A stretch of 38,227 bases of DNA from Cloacibacterium caeni_C (GTDB lineage Bacteria; Bacteroidota; Bacteroidia; Flavobacteriales; Weeksellaceae). The position numbers were made by a program, and so were the translations under genes. Position 1 is the first letter of the stretch; each line of letters begins with the position of its first letter. The notes beneath the pieces are model-generated. The model was not told the DNA's origin and did no database searches. It worked only from the letters and a program-made list of their open reading frames with translations. The DNA is taken from positions 1 through 38,227 of the forward strand of contig DITA01000022.1 in assembly GCA_002422665.1 (NCBI GenBank), written 5' to 3'. Positions 1 to 8,797 of this stretch are shown piece after piece.

Positions 1-1306
1 GCGCACTGCTTCCAACTACCGCATTGATGTGATGCTTACCAATTGTCTTGTCATATGTCAGAGTATTGTCCCAGAGCAAAGTTATACTTCTATTAGAACC
101 TTCAAATAAATAAGAATTTTCTTGGGATTTTACTCCCCAATTGTATTTAGGAGACCAAGTCCTATTATACCAAATATTGGTTTCAATACCGCCTAATGAT
201 TTGAATTTTAAATCCTTAATAAATTCTAGTTCAGCATAGACATTTCCTTGGATATTATAACCTTTGGTAGAGTTTTCAACAATTGTAGCCTTACCAATAG
301 GATTATCTATATCTCCGTACAATAATGGGTTACTTCCTGGTCCTGCCCAATTACCATTAGTATCATAAATTGGTCTTGTTGGAAGAGAAAGAATAGTTCC
401 TTTGATATCATAGGCACCACTTTTTTTGATATCGTGTTGTAATTTTACACTATTTCCAATTTTAAGAAACGGTTTTACTTTAGTATCACCATTAAGCTGA
501 ACAATATATCTGTCATAATCTGTATTAAGAACCACACCTTTTTGATTGAAATAACTCGCAGATACATAAAGGTTACTTTTCTCTGATCTATCACCATAAG
601 AAAGCGAATAACTAGAAAGAATAGATGGATTAAAAAGTGCAGCTAACCAATTGGTACCAGCACCTAGAGAAGATGGATTTGCAAACTCAGGATTTGGCGT
701 CAAACCGCCATTTGCAAGCATTTCATTATTAAGTTGTGCATACTGCGAAGCATCCAAAACCTTAATCATATTACTCACACTCTGAATTCCAGTAAAAGTA
801 TCAAAATTAAGAATACCACCTTTCGCACCTCTTTTGGTAGTAATCATTACAACACCATTAGCACCTCTAGAACCATAAATGGCGGTAGAAGAAGCGTCTT
901 TAAGAATGTTAATAGATTCTACATCACTCATATTAATCTGATTAAGGCCTCCATTTAAAGGCATCCCATCTACCACAATCAATGGATTGTTATTCTGTAT
1001 AGTTCCAGTTCCACGAATTCGGAAAGTAACGTTACTACCAGGTTCTCCTGAGTTAATAACAGTTACCCCTGATGCACGTCCTTGAATTGCTTGCCCGATA
1101 TCGGCAACTGGTTGATTCCCGGTTTTGTTAAGATTAATTACAGATACAGATCCTGTTAAATCTTTTGCTTTTGCTTTTCCATAGCCAATTACTACTACCT
1201 CTTCTATTGTCTTTTCTTTCAATGTATCAGATTTCTGTGCATATAGGCTTCCAGAAAGATATAAAGCAGCAATTGCAATTGTACTACTCAAATAGTTTAG
1301 TTTCAT
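1..1306 (-). CDS. SusC/RagA-family TonB-dependent outer-membrane transporter, 3' end beyond window
   Basis: This reading frame starts at the ATG at 1306 and runs open to the window edge, giving about 435 residues of a protein that is normally near 1000. The N-terminus is a signal peptide ending in LYAQ, followed by a TonB-box-like EEVVVIGYG and a plug domain with the SusC signatures GSVSVI, RGTGTIQNNNPLIVVDG, SINILKDASSTAIYGSRGANGV and MITTKRG. The visible part of the barrel follows. It should import oligosaccharides across the outer membrane using TonB energy, normally with a SusD lipoprotein that would lie to the left of the window. Only 13 bp separate it from the glycoside hydrolase gene upstream, so both are probably cotranscribed. 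Substrate cannot be read from SusC itself; the neighbouring enzyme suggests an alpha-linked glycan. Family assignment is secure. Confidence 0.93.
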   Translation of the reverse strand, partial: MKLNYLSSTIAIAALYLSGSLYAQKSDTLKEKTIEEVVVIGYGKAKAKDLTGSVSVINLNKTGNQPVADIGQAIQGRASGVTVINSGEPGSNVTFRIRGTGTIQNNNPLIVVDGMPLNGGLNQINMSDVESINILKDASSTAIYGSRGANGVVMITTKRGAKGGILNFDTFTGIQSVSNMIKVLDASQYAQLNNEMLANGGLTPNPEFANPSSLGAGTNWLAALFNPSILSSYSLSYGDRSEKSNLYVSASYFNQKGVVLNTDYDRYIVQLNGDTKVKPFLKIGNSVKLQHDIKKSGAYDIKGTILSLPTRPIYDTNGNWAGPGSNPLLYGDIDNPIGKATIVENSTKGYNIQGNVYAELEFIKDLKFKSLGGIETNIWYNRTWSPKYNWGVKSQENSYLFEGSNRSITLLWDNTLTYDKTIGKHHINAVVGSSA

Positions 1307-1319
1307 TTATGAGAGATTT

Positions 1320-3809
1320 TTATTTTATAATTAATTTTTGCCCCACGATTTGATTACCGAAATAAACATTCAGTATATAATTTCCTTTTGCAATACCCGA
1401 AATATTAATATCACATTGCTTGCAAGTTGTATTTTCAGATTTTATCATCCTTCCGCTCATATCATAAATTTCGTATCTTTTCACTGCATCTTTTTCAGAC
1501 AAAATAAAAAAGTTGTTTTCTACTGGATTAGGATAAATTTGTATTCCTTTCTTCAAAACATCATTGACAGAAAGAGCATTAGCATCATAAATTTTATAAT
1601 ACAAAGTCATATCATTGAAAATAATATTATAGTTACCCGCTGTTGCAATATTAAATTTGATATTTGCACCACCACCAGTAGTTAACTTGGCAAAACCAGA
1701 AAGGCCATTTTCATCTCCCCAATCATTTCCTGACCAATCAGATGTATTAGCAAATTTTAGCTCGTAATTCCCAACTGAGAAAGGAATATTATTCTTAGTC
1801 CATTCATCATTTTGAAGAGTCATCTGCTGAAGTCCCCAATTATTAAAACTACCACCTACATACATATTAAGCTGATGATTCGGCGTAAATGAAATATTAT
1901 ATTGTAGGGTAATATCATTAAAATCTATGGTATAAGTTCCTGGATTGGTTATGGTAAAAACGATATTAGCCCCTCCTCCTGTTGTTTGTTGAGCCGTTCC
2001 ATTTAATCCATTAGAATTACCCCAATCTTGACCAGTGAAGTTGTTTGTATTGGCAAATTTCAATTCATAATTTCCCGCCAAAAACACTTGGTTCTTTAAT
2101 TTCCAGATACCATTTTCAGAAGTCATTTGCTTAAGATTCCAATTATTAAAAGAACCACCTACATACATTTGGGAATAATGCCCACCAGATACATTGAAAC
2201 TCTGTAATTGTGGAAATGCAGCACAATATCCATTACCTCCTGATTGTTTTGCTTGCACATAAACAATACCATTAATTCCAGTTAGTTCGATTTGATTATT
2301 TACAATTTTCGCAGGTCCTGAAGTAACTTCGTAGATTATAGGCAGACCAGCGGAAGATGTCGCTGATGGAGAAAATGGAGAATCGTTTGCATCTTTATTC
2401 TGAATTGTTGGGAAAGTAATTGTTTGGCTATTACATGATTCTAAAGAATTTTTTGTTAACTTTAAGACAACACATCCGTGCGGAGGCACTGTTAGAGAAA
2501 TATTACTCATCTTACCCAAATTAGAGTGCTGCCAAAGATCTCTTACCATTACTTGTCCAGAAACACCTAGCTGATTGAGAAAATCCATAGAACGTACTTG
2601 TGGGGTATTTTCTCTATTAAAAAAACCAATAATCCAATCTCCATTACTCAATTGACCTCTCCATATTTGGCTATTAGAATTGGACGGATCATTGCTTAAA
2701 GGTTTTCCTACAAATTTTGCAGTATTCAGGTCTAATAATTCTGTATTTTGGTATAACCAAAGGTCATTTCCTATGGTATCATATTGATCCGCAATTGTAA
2801 CAGGTCCTCCAGCTAGAATATTCAATGAGATTACACTTCGTTTTTCTGTATCGTTCGCAAAAGTATTGATTCTAAGAAAGTCTCCATCTAATTGTACTTT
2901 ATTACTTCCCGTTACCTGAGACCAATAGATAAATCCATCAAATGCATTGGCATATTGTGACCAAGTATTAAAACGATGACCTCTGTCTTTATCACTAAAT
3001 TTATACCAAGTACCTTCGCCAGCATCTTCATTAATTCTAAAAAGATGACCATATTGTTTTTCTAATTCTGCTGTATTAAAAAGATTCGGCATTACTAAAC
3101 TCAAATACACCCCGTTTTCATCACAGGCTTCACGCATCCATCTTAAAGCTTTTTCATATTGAGCTTTTGTTCTTTGTGGGCCTACTGTTCCTAGATTTCT
3201 GTCATATCCAGACTCAAACCAGGAAAGAAAATCTACACGCAAATATTTAATGCCCATATCAGCATAATATTTTACATATCCTTTTACATATTCTTCAGCT
3301 CCTTGTCTATCCACCTGCACCCATTTGAACCATAATGAATTTTCATTGGCATCAAGAAGAGATGAAACGTTAATATTAGTTCCTACAATTTTCTTGTTAG
3401 TATCATTAGCATCCACGTGTAACCAAAGAGGGTTTTCATACATTCCAAGGGTCATACCTTTACTCTGTAGATATTGTGACCACCAAGCATAATCATGCTT
3501 CCAGTGAGATGAATGACTTTTCCTATAGCCATTTTCATTAATTTGACTTGTATCTCCCCATCCGTCCATACAAACCATATTATATCCATAAGATTTTAGG
3601 TTTTGCTCTAGCCAATTAATGTTATCAGATAACGCTTGTTCACTAAGATAATTATCTTGAACACCTGACATTTCTCTCGTAATATGATATTCATAAGGAT
3701 TCCAATAGAGTGGTGCTTTGTAAGGATTTTGAGATTTGTAAGAATGATTAGCTGAAAATAAAAAAAGAATAATACAACTAATGATTTTAAAAATATAATG
3801 ATTTCTCAT
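1320..3809 (-). CDS. Secreted GH27-like (clan GH-D) glycoside hydrolase with two SusE/F-like modules and T9SS C-terminal domain
   Basis: The 829-aa product begins with a signal peptide (residues 1-26). Residues about 30-450 resemble GH27/melibiase-type (beta/alpha)8 enzymes: GYNMVCMDGWGD, then YLRVDFLSW with candidate nucleophile D193, and RINEDAGEG with candidate acid/base D262. The family contains alpha-galactosidases and isomalto-dextranases. An Ig-like stretch (about 465-545) leads to two similar modules starting near 548 and 649, each opening with YVGGSFNNW and holding a TTGGGANI motif, like the starch-binding modules of SusE/SusF. Residues about 755-829 (IYPNPVENNFFI ... KGNYILNVY) are a type A T9SS sorting domain, so the enzyme is exported and probably surface-attached. 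SusE/F-like modules fused directly to a catalytic domain suggest alpha-glucan or dextran as substrate rather than galactosides, but this is inference. Confidence 0.82.
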   Translation of the reverse strand: MRNHYIFKIISCIILFLFSANHSYKSQNPYKAPLYWNPYEYHITREMSGVQDNYLSEQALSDNINWLEQNLKSYGYNMVCMDGWGDTSQINENGYRKSHSSHWKHDYAWWSQYLQSKGMTLGMYENPLWLHVDANDTNKKIVGTNINVSSLLDANENSLWFKWVQVDRQGAEEYVKGYVKYYADMGIKYLRVDFLSWFESGYDRNLGTVGPQRTKAQYEKALRWMREACDENGVYLSLVMPNLFNTAELEKQYGHLFRINEDAGEGTWYKFSDKDRGHRFNTWSQYANAFDGFIYWSQVTGSNKVQLDGDFLRINTFANDTEKRSVISLNILAGGPVTIADQYDTIGNDLWLYQNTELLDLNTAKFVGKPLSNDPSNSNSQIWRGQLSNGDWIIGFFNRENTPQVRSMDFLNQLGVSGQVMVRDLWQHSNLGKMSNISLTVPPHGCVVLKLTKNSLESCNSQTITFPTIQNKDANDSPFSPSATSSAGLPIIYEVTSGPAKIVNNQIELTGINGIVYVQAKQSGGNGYCAAFPQLQSFNVSGGHYSQMYVGGSFNNWNLKQMTSENGIWKLKNQVFLAGNYELKFANTNNFTGQDWGNSNGLNGTAQQTTGGGANIVFTITNPGTYTIDFNDITLQYNISFTPNHQLNMYVGGSFNNWGLQQMTLQNDEWTKNNIPFSVGNYELKFANTSDWSGNDWGDENGLSGFAKLTTGGGANIKFNIATAGNYNIIFNDMTLYYKIYDANALSVNDVLKKGIQIYPNPVENNFFILSEKDAVKRYEIYDMSGRMIKSENTTCKQCDINISGIAKGNYILNVYFGNQIVGQKLIIK

Positions 3810-3831
3810 AATGTGAAAGAATTAGTTTTAG

Positions 3832-3861
3832 TCTGTTAATATAGTATTAACATCTGTTAAT
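3832..3861 (-). promoter_or_regulatory. Candidate operator of the glycan operon
   Basis: A palindrome GTTAATATAGTATTAAC (3835-3851, 7-bp arms, 3-bp centre) lies 26 bp upstream of the hydrolase start. It overlaps a direct repeat TCTGTTAAT at 3832-3840 and 3853-3861, spaced 21 bp, about two helical turns. The position fits a binding site for the adjacent HTH regulator. Seen in sequence; the function is inferred. Confidence 0.45.
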
Positions 3862-3895
3862 TTTATGTTGCTAATTTATTTCCCTTAAAGCAAGA

Positions 3896-3927
3896 AAAAA
3901 GCTCACAATTTGGAATTGTAAGCTTTA
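3896..3927 (-). terminator. Rho-independent terminator of the DUF6377 regulator gene
   Basis: An 11-12 bp hairpin (arms AAGCTCACAATT and AATTGTAAGCTT, one mismatch, TGG loop) is followed on the minus strand by a T-rich run. It lies about 85 bp downstream of the regulator stop and upstream of the hydrolase promoter, separating the two transcripts. Confidence 0.65.
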
Positions 3928-4011
3928 GGTAAATGATTTATAAAAAAAAATAAATAAAAATACTGAAAATCAATTACTTAAAAAATAAACCATTATATAA
4001 AAAAGTAAACG

Positions 4012-5652
4012 CTATGATGTAATAATAGACCCTATTTGCATAATTTTAGCTTCAAATTCATCATTTTCAATCACCGATTTAGCCTTTACCTTACTCCTAT
4101 AATTGTAAATTGTTCGTAAAGAATATCTTAAAAACTCTGAGATTTGATTCGTATCATTAATACCAAGTCTAATGAGTGCAAAAATTCTGAGTTCTGTATT
4201 AAGTGTACCAAATTTTAAGTTATATTTTTCTTCTTTCCTTAAAAGATTATTAACTTCTTCAACAAAATTTGGATATATTCTTAAAAATGCTTGGTCAAAA
4301 TTATGATATAATTCATTCAAATCCATTTCCTCATTTTTTTTATCATTAACCATTGCTGATAATTTATCTAACTGACCTGTGGATAATCTAATGGAAATTA
4401 GCTTTTTATATCTTTCAAATTTTTCTAAATAATTTGAGTTTTGTCTAATAAAAAATGCAATATACTCCTCTTTTATATGATTGGCTTCATCTAATTTATT
4501 ATTTAATGATTTTAAAACAGAATTGGTATTAGAAAGTTCATTTCTTGATTTAGCAATCATTTTAAGTTGTTTGTAAATAAAATACATTGTAATTCCAAGT
4601 CCTGCAAATAGAATACTAATTAAAAAGATAGACCATCTCAATTGTTTATTTTGGGTATTTATAGTTTGAAGATAAGTCTCTTCAATAATAGGCTGCACTT
4701 TACTAATTTGTATATTTCTGAACCTTGCATTATAAAAATTAGCATCTTCTAGAGAAGATTGTATATATTTATACGCTCTGTCAGTTTCTCCTTTCTGATA
4801 TAAAATACTTGCCAAATCTTGCATAGACCTATTTTCTTTTGTGGAAGATTCTATATCTGAAATAGCAGAATAAATCAAGCAACTTTCCTGAGAGTCTATA
4901 TTACCTAGTTTAGCATCAATTACTGCTTTACAAAAGCTTCCTATCGCATGAAGCCTTGTTCCTGGAAGAGTAGTTTTTAAAAACTTATTTACATTTTGCT
5001 CTGCTTGAGACCAATTATTTTCTACTCTATTTTTATGACTTAGAAATAAGTAATAAAATGGATCACCAGGCTTTAGAGCCTTATATGCAGAATTGTAATA
5101 ATCTGCCAATTTATTTTTGTAAATTTTTTTATAAGGACTATCTCCACCACTGTAATCAGAAAGATTAGAATAAAGGCACTCATAAGCAGAGTTATAAGAA
5201 AATCTTAATGTTGAAGGTAGGGCTTCAGGATTTATATGATCCAAAATTTCTTTCGATTCCACAAATAAACCAGTGGTAGATAGTAATACTGATCTTTGTA
5301 ATAAATTTTTATATAACCAAATTTCATTATTATTCCTGATGGCTATTTCTTTATTCTTATCAGAATATATATAAGCAGAATCACATTGGTAACCTAGATA
5401 TTCTTCTACAATAAGATTATTAAGGTGATAAGATATGCTATCATTATTTTTGTATAGCAGAGCCTCTTTTTTTAACTTTTGAATATGATTTTTTTTCTTA
5501 ATTTCATAATATTTTTTGTTCTTTATTTTATCATCTAATATTCGCAAAAGTTTCTCATTATTATCAGGATGAGAATCAGTTTTTTTACAAGAAAACAAAG
5601 TTCCAAGAATAAAAAAAATAAAACAATATTTTTTTATTTTAAGATAAATCAT
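4012..5652 (-). CDS. Membrane-anchored TPR and HTH regulator (DUF6377/SusR-like)
   Basis: The 546-aa product opens with a hydrophobic segment and lipobox-like LGTLFSC (residues 16-22), then a helical region of TPR type to about residue 330. One transmembrane helix follows (about 338-362, SIFLISILFAGLGITMYFIY), then a coiled-coil segment, then a cytoplasmic C-terminus with an HTH (about 485-540: LRIFALIRLGINDTNQISEFL ... TIYNYRSKVKAK). This arrangement matches the DUF6377 proteins that accompany sus-like loci and resemble SusR, sensing a periplasmic sugar and activating uptake genes. It sits directly upstream of the hydrolase-susC pair, separated by a terminator, so it has its own transcript. 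The ligand is unknown. The paired operator-like sites upstream of the hydrolase are the obvious targets. Confidence 0.8.
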   Translation of the reverse strand: MIYLKIKKYCFIFFILGTLFSCKKTDSHPDNNEKLLRILDDKIKNKKYYEIKKKNHIQKLKKEALLYKNNDSISYHLNNLIVEEYLGYQCDSAYIYSDKNKEIAIRNNNEIWLYKNLLQRSVLLSTTGLFVESKEILDHINPEALPSTLRFSYNSAYECLYSNLSDYSGGDSPYKKIYKNKLADYYNSAYKALKPGDPFYYLFLSHKNRVENNWSQAEQNVNKFLKTTLPGTRLHAIGSFCKAVIDAKLGNIDSQESCLIYSAISDIESSTKENRSMQDLASILYQKGETDRAYKYIQSSLEDANFYNARFRNIQISKVQPIIEETYLQTINTQNKQLRWSIFLISILFAGLGITMYFIYKQLKMIAKSRNELSNTNSVLKSLNNKLDEANHIKEEYIAFFIRQNSNYLEKFERYKKLISIRLSTGQLDKLSAMVNDKKNEEMDLNELYHNFDQAFLRIYPNFVEEVNNLLRKEEKYNLKFGTLNTELRIFALIRLGINDTNQISEFLRYSLRTIYNYRSKVKAKSVIENDEFEAKIMQIGSIITS

Positions 5653-5819
5653 TGAAATAATTTTTTAGCTAATTTATAAAAGATTAACATAAAATTACAA
5701 ATAACCTATTACTATTATTGAAAATTTCTATTTTCTGTAACCGATTCTGTACAAATTATTCTAAAAGAATATCATTCTAAAATATTCGACCAATATTTCC
5801 ATACTGAGTTTCTAAAAAA

Positions 5820-6139
5820 AAGGAACATATTTAGGTCTTAATATTAGCAAAATACTTAAAAAACACAAGGCGAAAAATTACTGTAGAAAGCAAATTGAGT
5901 TTGATGGTTATTTTCAGGAGCGTTGGGAAGATGCAGCAGATACGATTGTGAATTTTGATGAGGATTATTTTGAGAACAGGGATAGGAAAAATTTGTATGT
6001 TTTTCTTTTTGCCCTTTATGATGATGAGGTTTTTGATTATTTACAAAGCTCTTAAGCCATTGCAAAGTTAGAAGCTCCTACCCAAGAATGGGTGAAGCTG
6101 CAGATGGATGGTTTGATTGCTAAGGGGGTGAGATTTTGA
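5820..6139 (+). pseudogene. Decayed ORF with in-frame stop, family not recognised
   Basis: One frame stays open from the region of 5820 to 6139 apart from a single TAA at 6053-6055. It reads as plausible protein on both sides of the stop: IEFDGYFQERWEDAADTIV, then FDYLQSS, stop, AIAKLEAPTQEWVKLQMDG. The composition (acidic, aromatic, few rare residues) looks like real coding sequence, but there is no clear start codon, so this is probably the 3' remnant of a longer gene. No family was recognised. The antisense 69-aa frame in the same place is taken as a shadow. Confidence 0.45.
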
Positions 6140-6160
6140 TGGGATTTGACTATTTATAAG

Positions 6161-6184
6161 CTCCGAAGTCTGGAGACTTCGGAG
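6161..6184. repeat. REP-like perfect hairpin
   Basis: CTCCGAAGTC, a four-base loop TGGA, and GACTTCGGAG form a perfect 10-bp stem just after the broken ORF. Stand-alone hairpins of this sort are common dispersed intergenic elements in flavobacterial genomes. There is no T-run on either side, so it is not an obvious terminator. Confidence 0.6.
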
Positions 6185-6250
6185 AGCGACAGATGTTTGA
6201 ATGTATAATTATAAAATATTATGGTTTGTGAAACTTGAATCTAGGAATAA

Positions 6251-6873
6251 TTATTCAATTTCAATAGTATTCAAATATGAAATACTTTCACAGTTAACAT
6301 CTAAAGGTGTTCCAATAATTGAGTATTCCTTAATTAGATTTCTCATTGTTCTCTTTAGATTTTTAGTAATTGAAATGTTATCAATATCCTGATGCCAATA
6401 TTTTCCTTCGGATGTTATAAACCAATTTATGGAAAAATGCCAATAATTGCCATTTGTTGTAGTATGATTACCCTTACAAACTGCAAAAATATTACCTACA
6501 TCATCTTTTATGGATTGATTATGGAAATCACTTATTTTTACAATATAATAATTACGATTTGTATTTAAAGTAAAATCTACGGTTTCAACTAAGATATTTT
6601 CAATACTATTGCTAAAATCCCAATTCTCGTTATAAAATTGATTTAGTAAAGAATACTTAACATGGTAATGTTTAAAAATACCATATAATGAAGTTGATAG
6701 GTCTGGAAGAGTGTTAGATTGACCTATATACCATTTTTTAACTTACCATTAATATCCAATATATCAGATGAAACGCCTTTGTCAACAAAATGCCTTATTA
6801 AATAATAAGGCGATAGGTCTTTCTCAATCCGACAGTAAGTTGAAAGAGGAAGTAAAATATCAGGATAACTCAT
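6251..6873 (-). pseudogene. Frameshifted hypothetical gene, possibly an immunity protein
   Basis: From ATG at 6873 the frame reads MSYPDILLPLSTYCRIEKDL ... DILDINGKLK and then hits a stop at an A6 run (plus-strand T6 at 6734-6739). Adding one A restores a continuous frame (KKWYIGQSNTLPDLSTSLYG ... ISYLNTIEIE) to the TAA at 6251-6253; the length (623 nt) is exactly one base short of 208 codons. The intact protein would be about 207 aa, soluble, rich in aromatic residues and unlike any family I can name. The start overlaps the stop of an upstream reading-frame remnant as TAATG, the kind of coupling seen in toxin-immunity pairs. The lesion could be genuine, a phase-variable homopolymer or a sequencing error. 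Confidence 0.6.
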
Positions 6874-7019
6874 TATCTTTTCAAAAATAAATTTGAACGA
6901 AGTATAGCAGAAGAAAGTGAAGTAGTTAAATTTTGAATCCCTTCTCCATTAGTTATCAATGATAAGAAAACAGAATCATTATCAAAATTGGTAAATTTTC
7001 GCAAAAGGAGTTCCTCTTT
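6873..7019 (-). pseudogene. 3' remnant of a gene coupled to the frameshifted ORF
   Basis: A minus-strand frame open from about 7019 to TAA at 6873-6875 reads SKEELLLRKFTNFDNDSV and ends SSAILRSNLFLKR. It has no start codon and is blocked upstream by TAA. Its stop overlaps the next start (TAATG). I take it as the surviving C-terminal tail of a gene that preceded the frameshifted ORF; its nature is unknown. Confidence 0.35.
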
Positions 7020-7114
7020 GGATTACAGCAAAAATATGCCTTACCAATATGCATTTAACATAGCTAACCATTCCTCAACTCCCTTAAAATCTCAAAATAA
7101 CAACCTCAACATAT

Positions 7115-7146
7115 AAAAAAAGCCAACTTATCGTTGGCTTTTCTTT
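7115..7146 (-). terminator. Rho-independent terminator after the phosphoesterase operon
   Basis: The stem AAAGCCAAC / GTTGGCTTT with a TTATC loop is flanked by A and T runs, so it can work in both directions. It lies 24 bp past the stop of the phosphoesterase gene and ends the SusC-to-phosphoesterase operon. Confidence 0.8.
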
Positions 7147-7165
7147 TTACAATGTTTTTTAGCAT

Positions 7166-8752
7166 TTATGGAATCAATGTTGAGTTTTTCACTTCAAAAG
7201 TAGATTTTGTGGTGTACGTTTTTCCGTAACGGTCTTTGGCTCTTACTTCTACTTCGTGGGTTCCTAATTCTAATTTTCTAGAAAAAGGAGCCGTCCAAAT
7301 GTGTTTAGAAGCTTCTGGATTGCTTGGTCTTCTTCCTGTGAACAGTTCTTGTGTGGTATCCCATTTCAATACATCATTGGTGTAATCTGGGTCTATAGAT
7401 TCGGTATAATCCATTTCTTTCCATTCACCGTTATCTATTCTGTATTCTACCTTATCATGTTTGCTTCCCATAAAAAAATTGGCTACAATTCTTGCTGCAT
7501 TTTTCGTTTTGAAAGGAATCACTTTCGGTACCCAAAGATTGATTTGATAATCTTCTGGTTTTCCTGCCACTTTATACGTAATTTCGTACTGATTGTCATT
7601 GAAACTCACAAAAGAATACCCTCTTTCTGTTCCGTCTCTCATCACCGATTTTGGCACTCCCAATTCATCTACTGTTCCAGAATACCAATCTCCAGAAGTG
7701 GTTCCTGCATTGAACTCATGAATCGGTTTGATGCCTTCCCAACCTTCTTTTTTTCCGTAGAACAACTGGGTTTGCTTGTGTGTATGTGCAGACATCATCA
7801 ATACATTCTGGAAAGGTTTTAAAATCTCGAACAATCTTTTTCTGTCTTCCATTCTAAAATGTTTGTCACCATCATTTTCTGGCGTCAACTGAATATGGAA
7901 TGAAAACACGACCAACTGATTAGGATTTACATTTTTCAAGTCGTTTTCTACAAAATCCAATTGGTCTTTTCTGAAACCTCCCCAGTAACTTTTTCCATCT
8001 CTTGGGTCTGGATACAAAATATCATCTAAAATGATAAAGTGTACATTTCCGTAATTGAAAGCGTAATTGTTCGGGCCAAAATTTGCTTCGAAAGTTTCGT
8101 CTGACAGTTTATCCTCTTTTGCTTCGTAGTTCATATCATGGTTTCCCATCACATTGTACCAAGGCAAACCGATTTCTTTAACTGCATTGATGTATAGTGG
8201 ATGTAAACTCAAATCATCTCCTACCAAATCTCCTAAACTGATGCCAAAAACCGCATCTTTTTTATTGTTTTTCACTTCATTGATGATTCCTCTTCTGAAA
8301 TAATCAATTTCTTTTTCATCATACGGTTGAGGGTCACCAAACACCAATACTTTGAATTGTGTGTTTTCCTTTTGTACATATAAAGGAAAGTTGATTTCTT
8401 TTGGCAATTTTCCTGTAGGTTTTACGCCTGCATATTTCATGTCTTTTGGCGAACCTTCAGGTTTGTGAATGTAGTAGAATTGAGGCAATTGCGTATTGCT
8501 TTTCGGGGTAGCATAATTGGCTGGTTTGATGACGAAAATAATATTGTCATTTTCTACAGGTAAAGAATATTTTCCTGTTTCGTCTGTTTTTACCACTTCT
8601 ACTCCATTGGAAACAGAAACGTTGGCAATTCCTTTTTCTTTACGGTCTTTGATTCCGTTTTTGTTGGCGTCTTCGAAGACATAACCTGTTGCCTGTTGCT
8701 GTGCAAAAGAAAATGCAGCACACAAGAAAAGCATTAAAAATGATTGTTTCAT
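7166..8752 (-). CDS. Secreted calcineurin-like metallophosphoesterase with N-terminal SdrD-B-like domain
   Basis: The 528-aa product has a signal peptide (about residues 1-17) and an N-terminal SdrD-B-like beta domain (GYVFEDANKNGIKDRKEKGI ... DETGKYSLPV). The phosphoesterase core carries all classical metal-binding blocks in order: GDPQ (about 140), GDLVGD (about 173), GNHDMN (about 203), SFHIQL (about 288) and SAHTHK (about 322). A C-terminal beta-rich domain follows (about 415-525). The family cleaves phosphomono- or diesters using two metal ions. It is the last gene of the SusC-SusD-GDPD-phosphoesterase series, 45 bp after the GDPD gene, so it could remove phosphate from the products of that enzyme in the periplasm. 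The exact substrate is inferred only. Confidence 0.88.
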   Translation of the reverse strand: MKQSFLMLFLCAAFSFAQQQATGYVFEDANKNGIKDRKEKGIANVSVSNGVEVVKTDETGKYSLPVENDNIIFVIKPANYATPKSNTQLPQFYYIHKPEGSPKDMKYAGVKPTGKLPKEINFPLYVQKENTQFKVLVFGDPQPYDEKEIDYFRRGIINEVKNNKKDAVFGISLGDLVGDDLSLHPLYINAVKEIGLPWYNVMGNHDMNYEAKEDKLSDETFEANFGPNNYAFNYGNVHFIILDDILYPDPRDGKSYWGGFRKDQLDFVENDLKNVNPNQLVVFSFHIQLTPENDGDKHFRMEDRKRLFEILKPFQNVLMMSAHTHKQTQLFYGKKEGWEGIKPIHEFNAGTTSGDWYSGTVDELGVPKSVMRDGTERGYSFVSFNDNQYEITYKVAGKPEDYQINLWVPKVIPFKTKNAARIVANFFMGSKHDKVEYRIDNGEWKEMDYTESIDPDYTNDVLKWDTTQELFTGRRPSNPEASKHIWTAPFSRKLELGTHEVEVRAKDRYGKTYTTKSTFEVKNSTLIP

Positions 8753-8797
8753 TTGTTGATTTGTAATTTTATGAGAGCATATTCAATAGTTATGAAG

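Noticed and set aside
5856..6065. 69-aa minus-strand ORF
   Set aside because: It is antisense to the better protein-like plus-strand frame and has a His/Asn/Gln-rich composition typical of a shadow.
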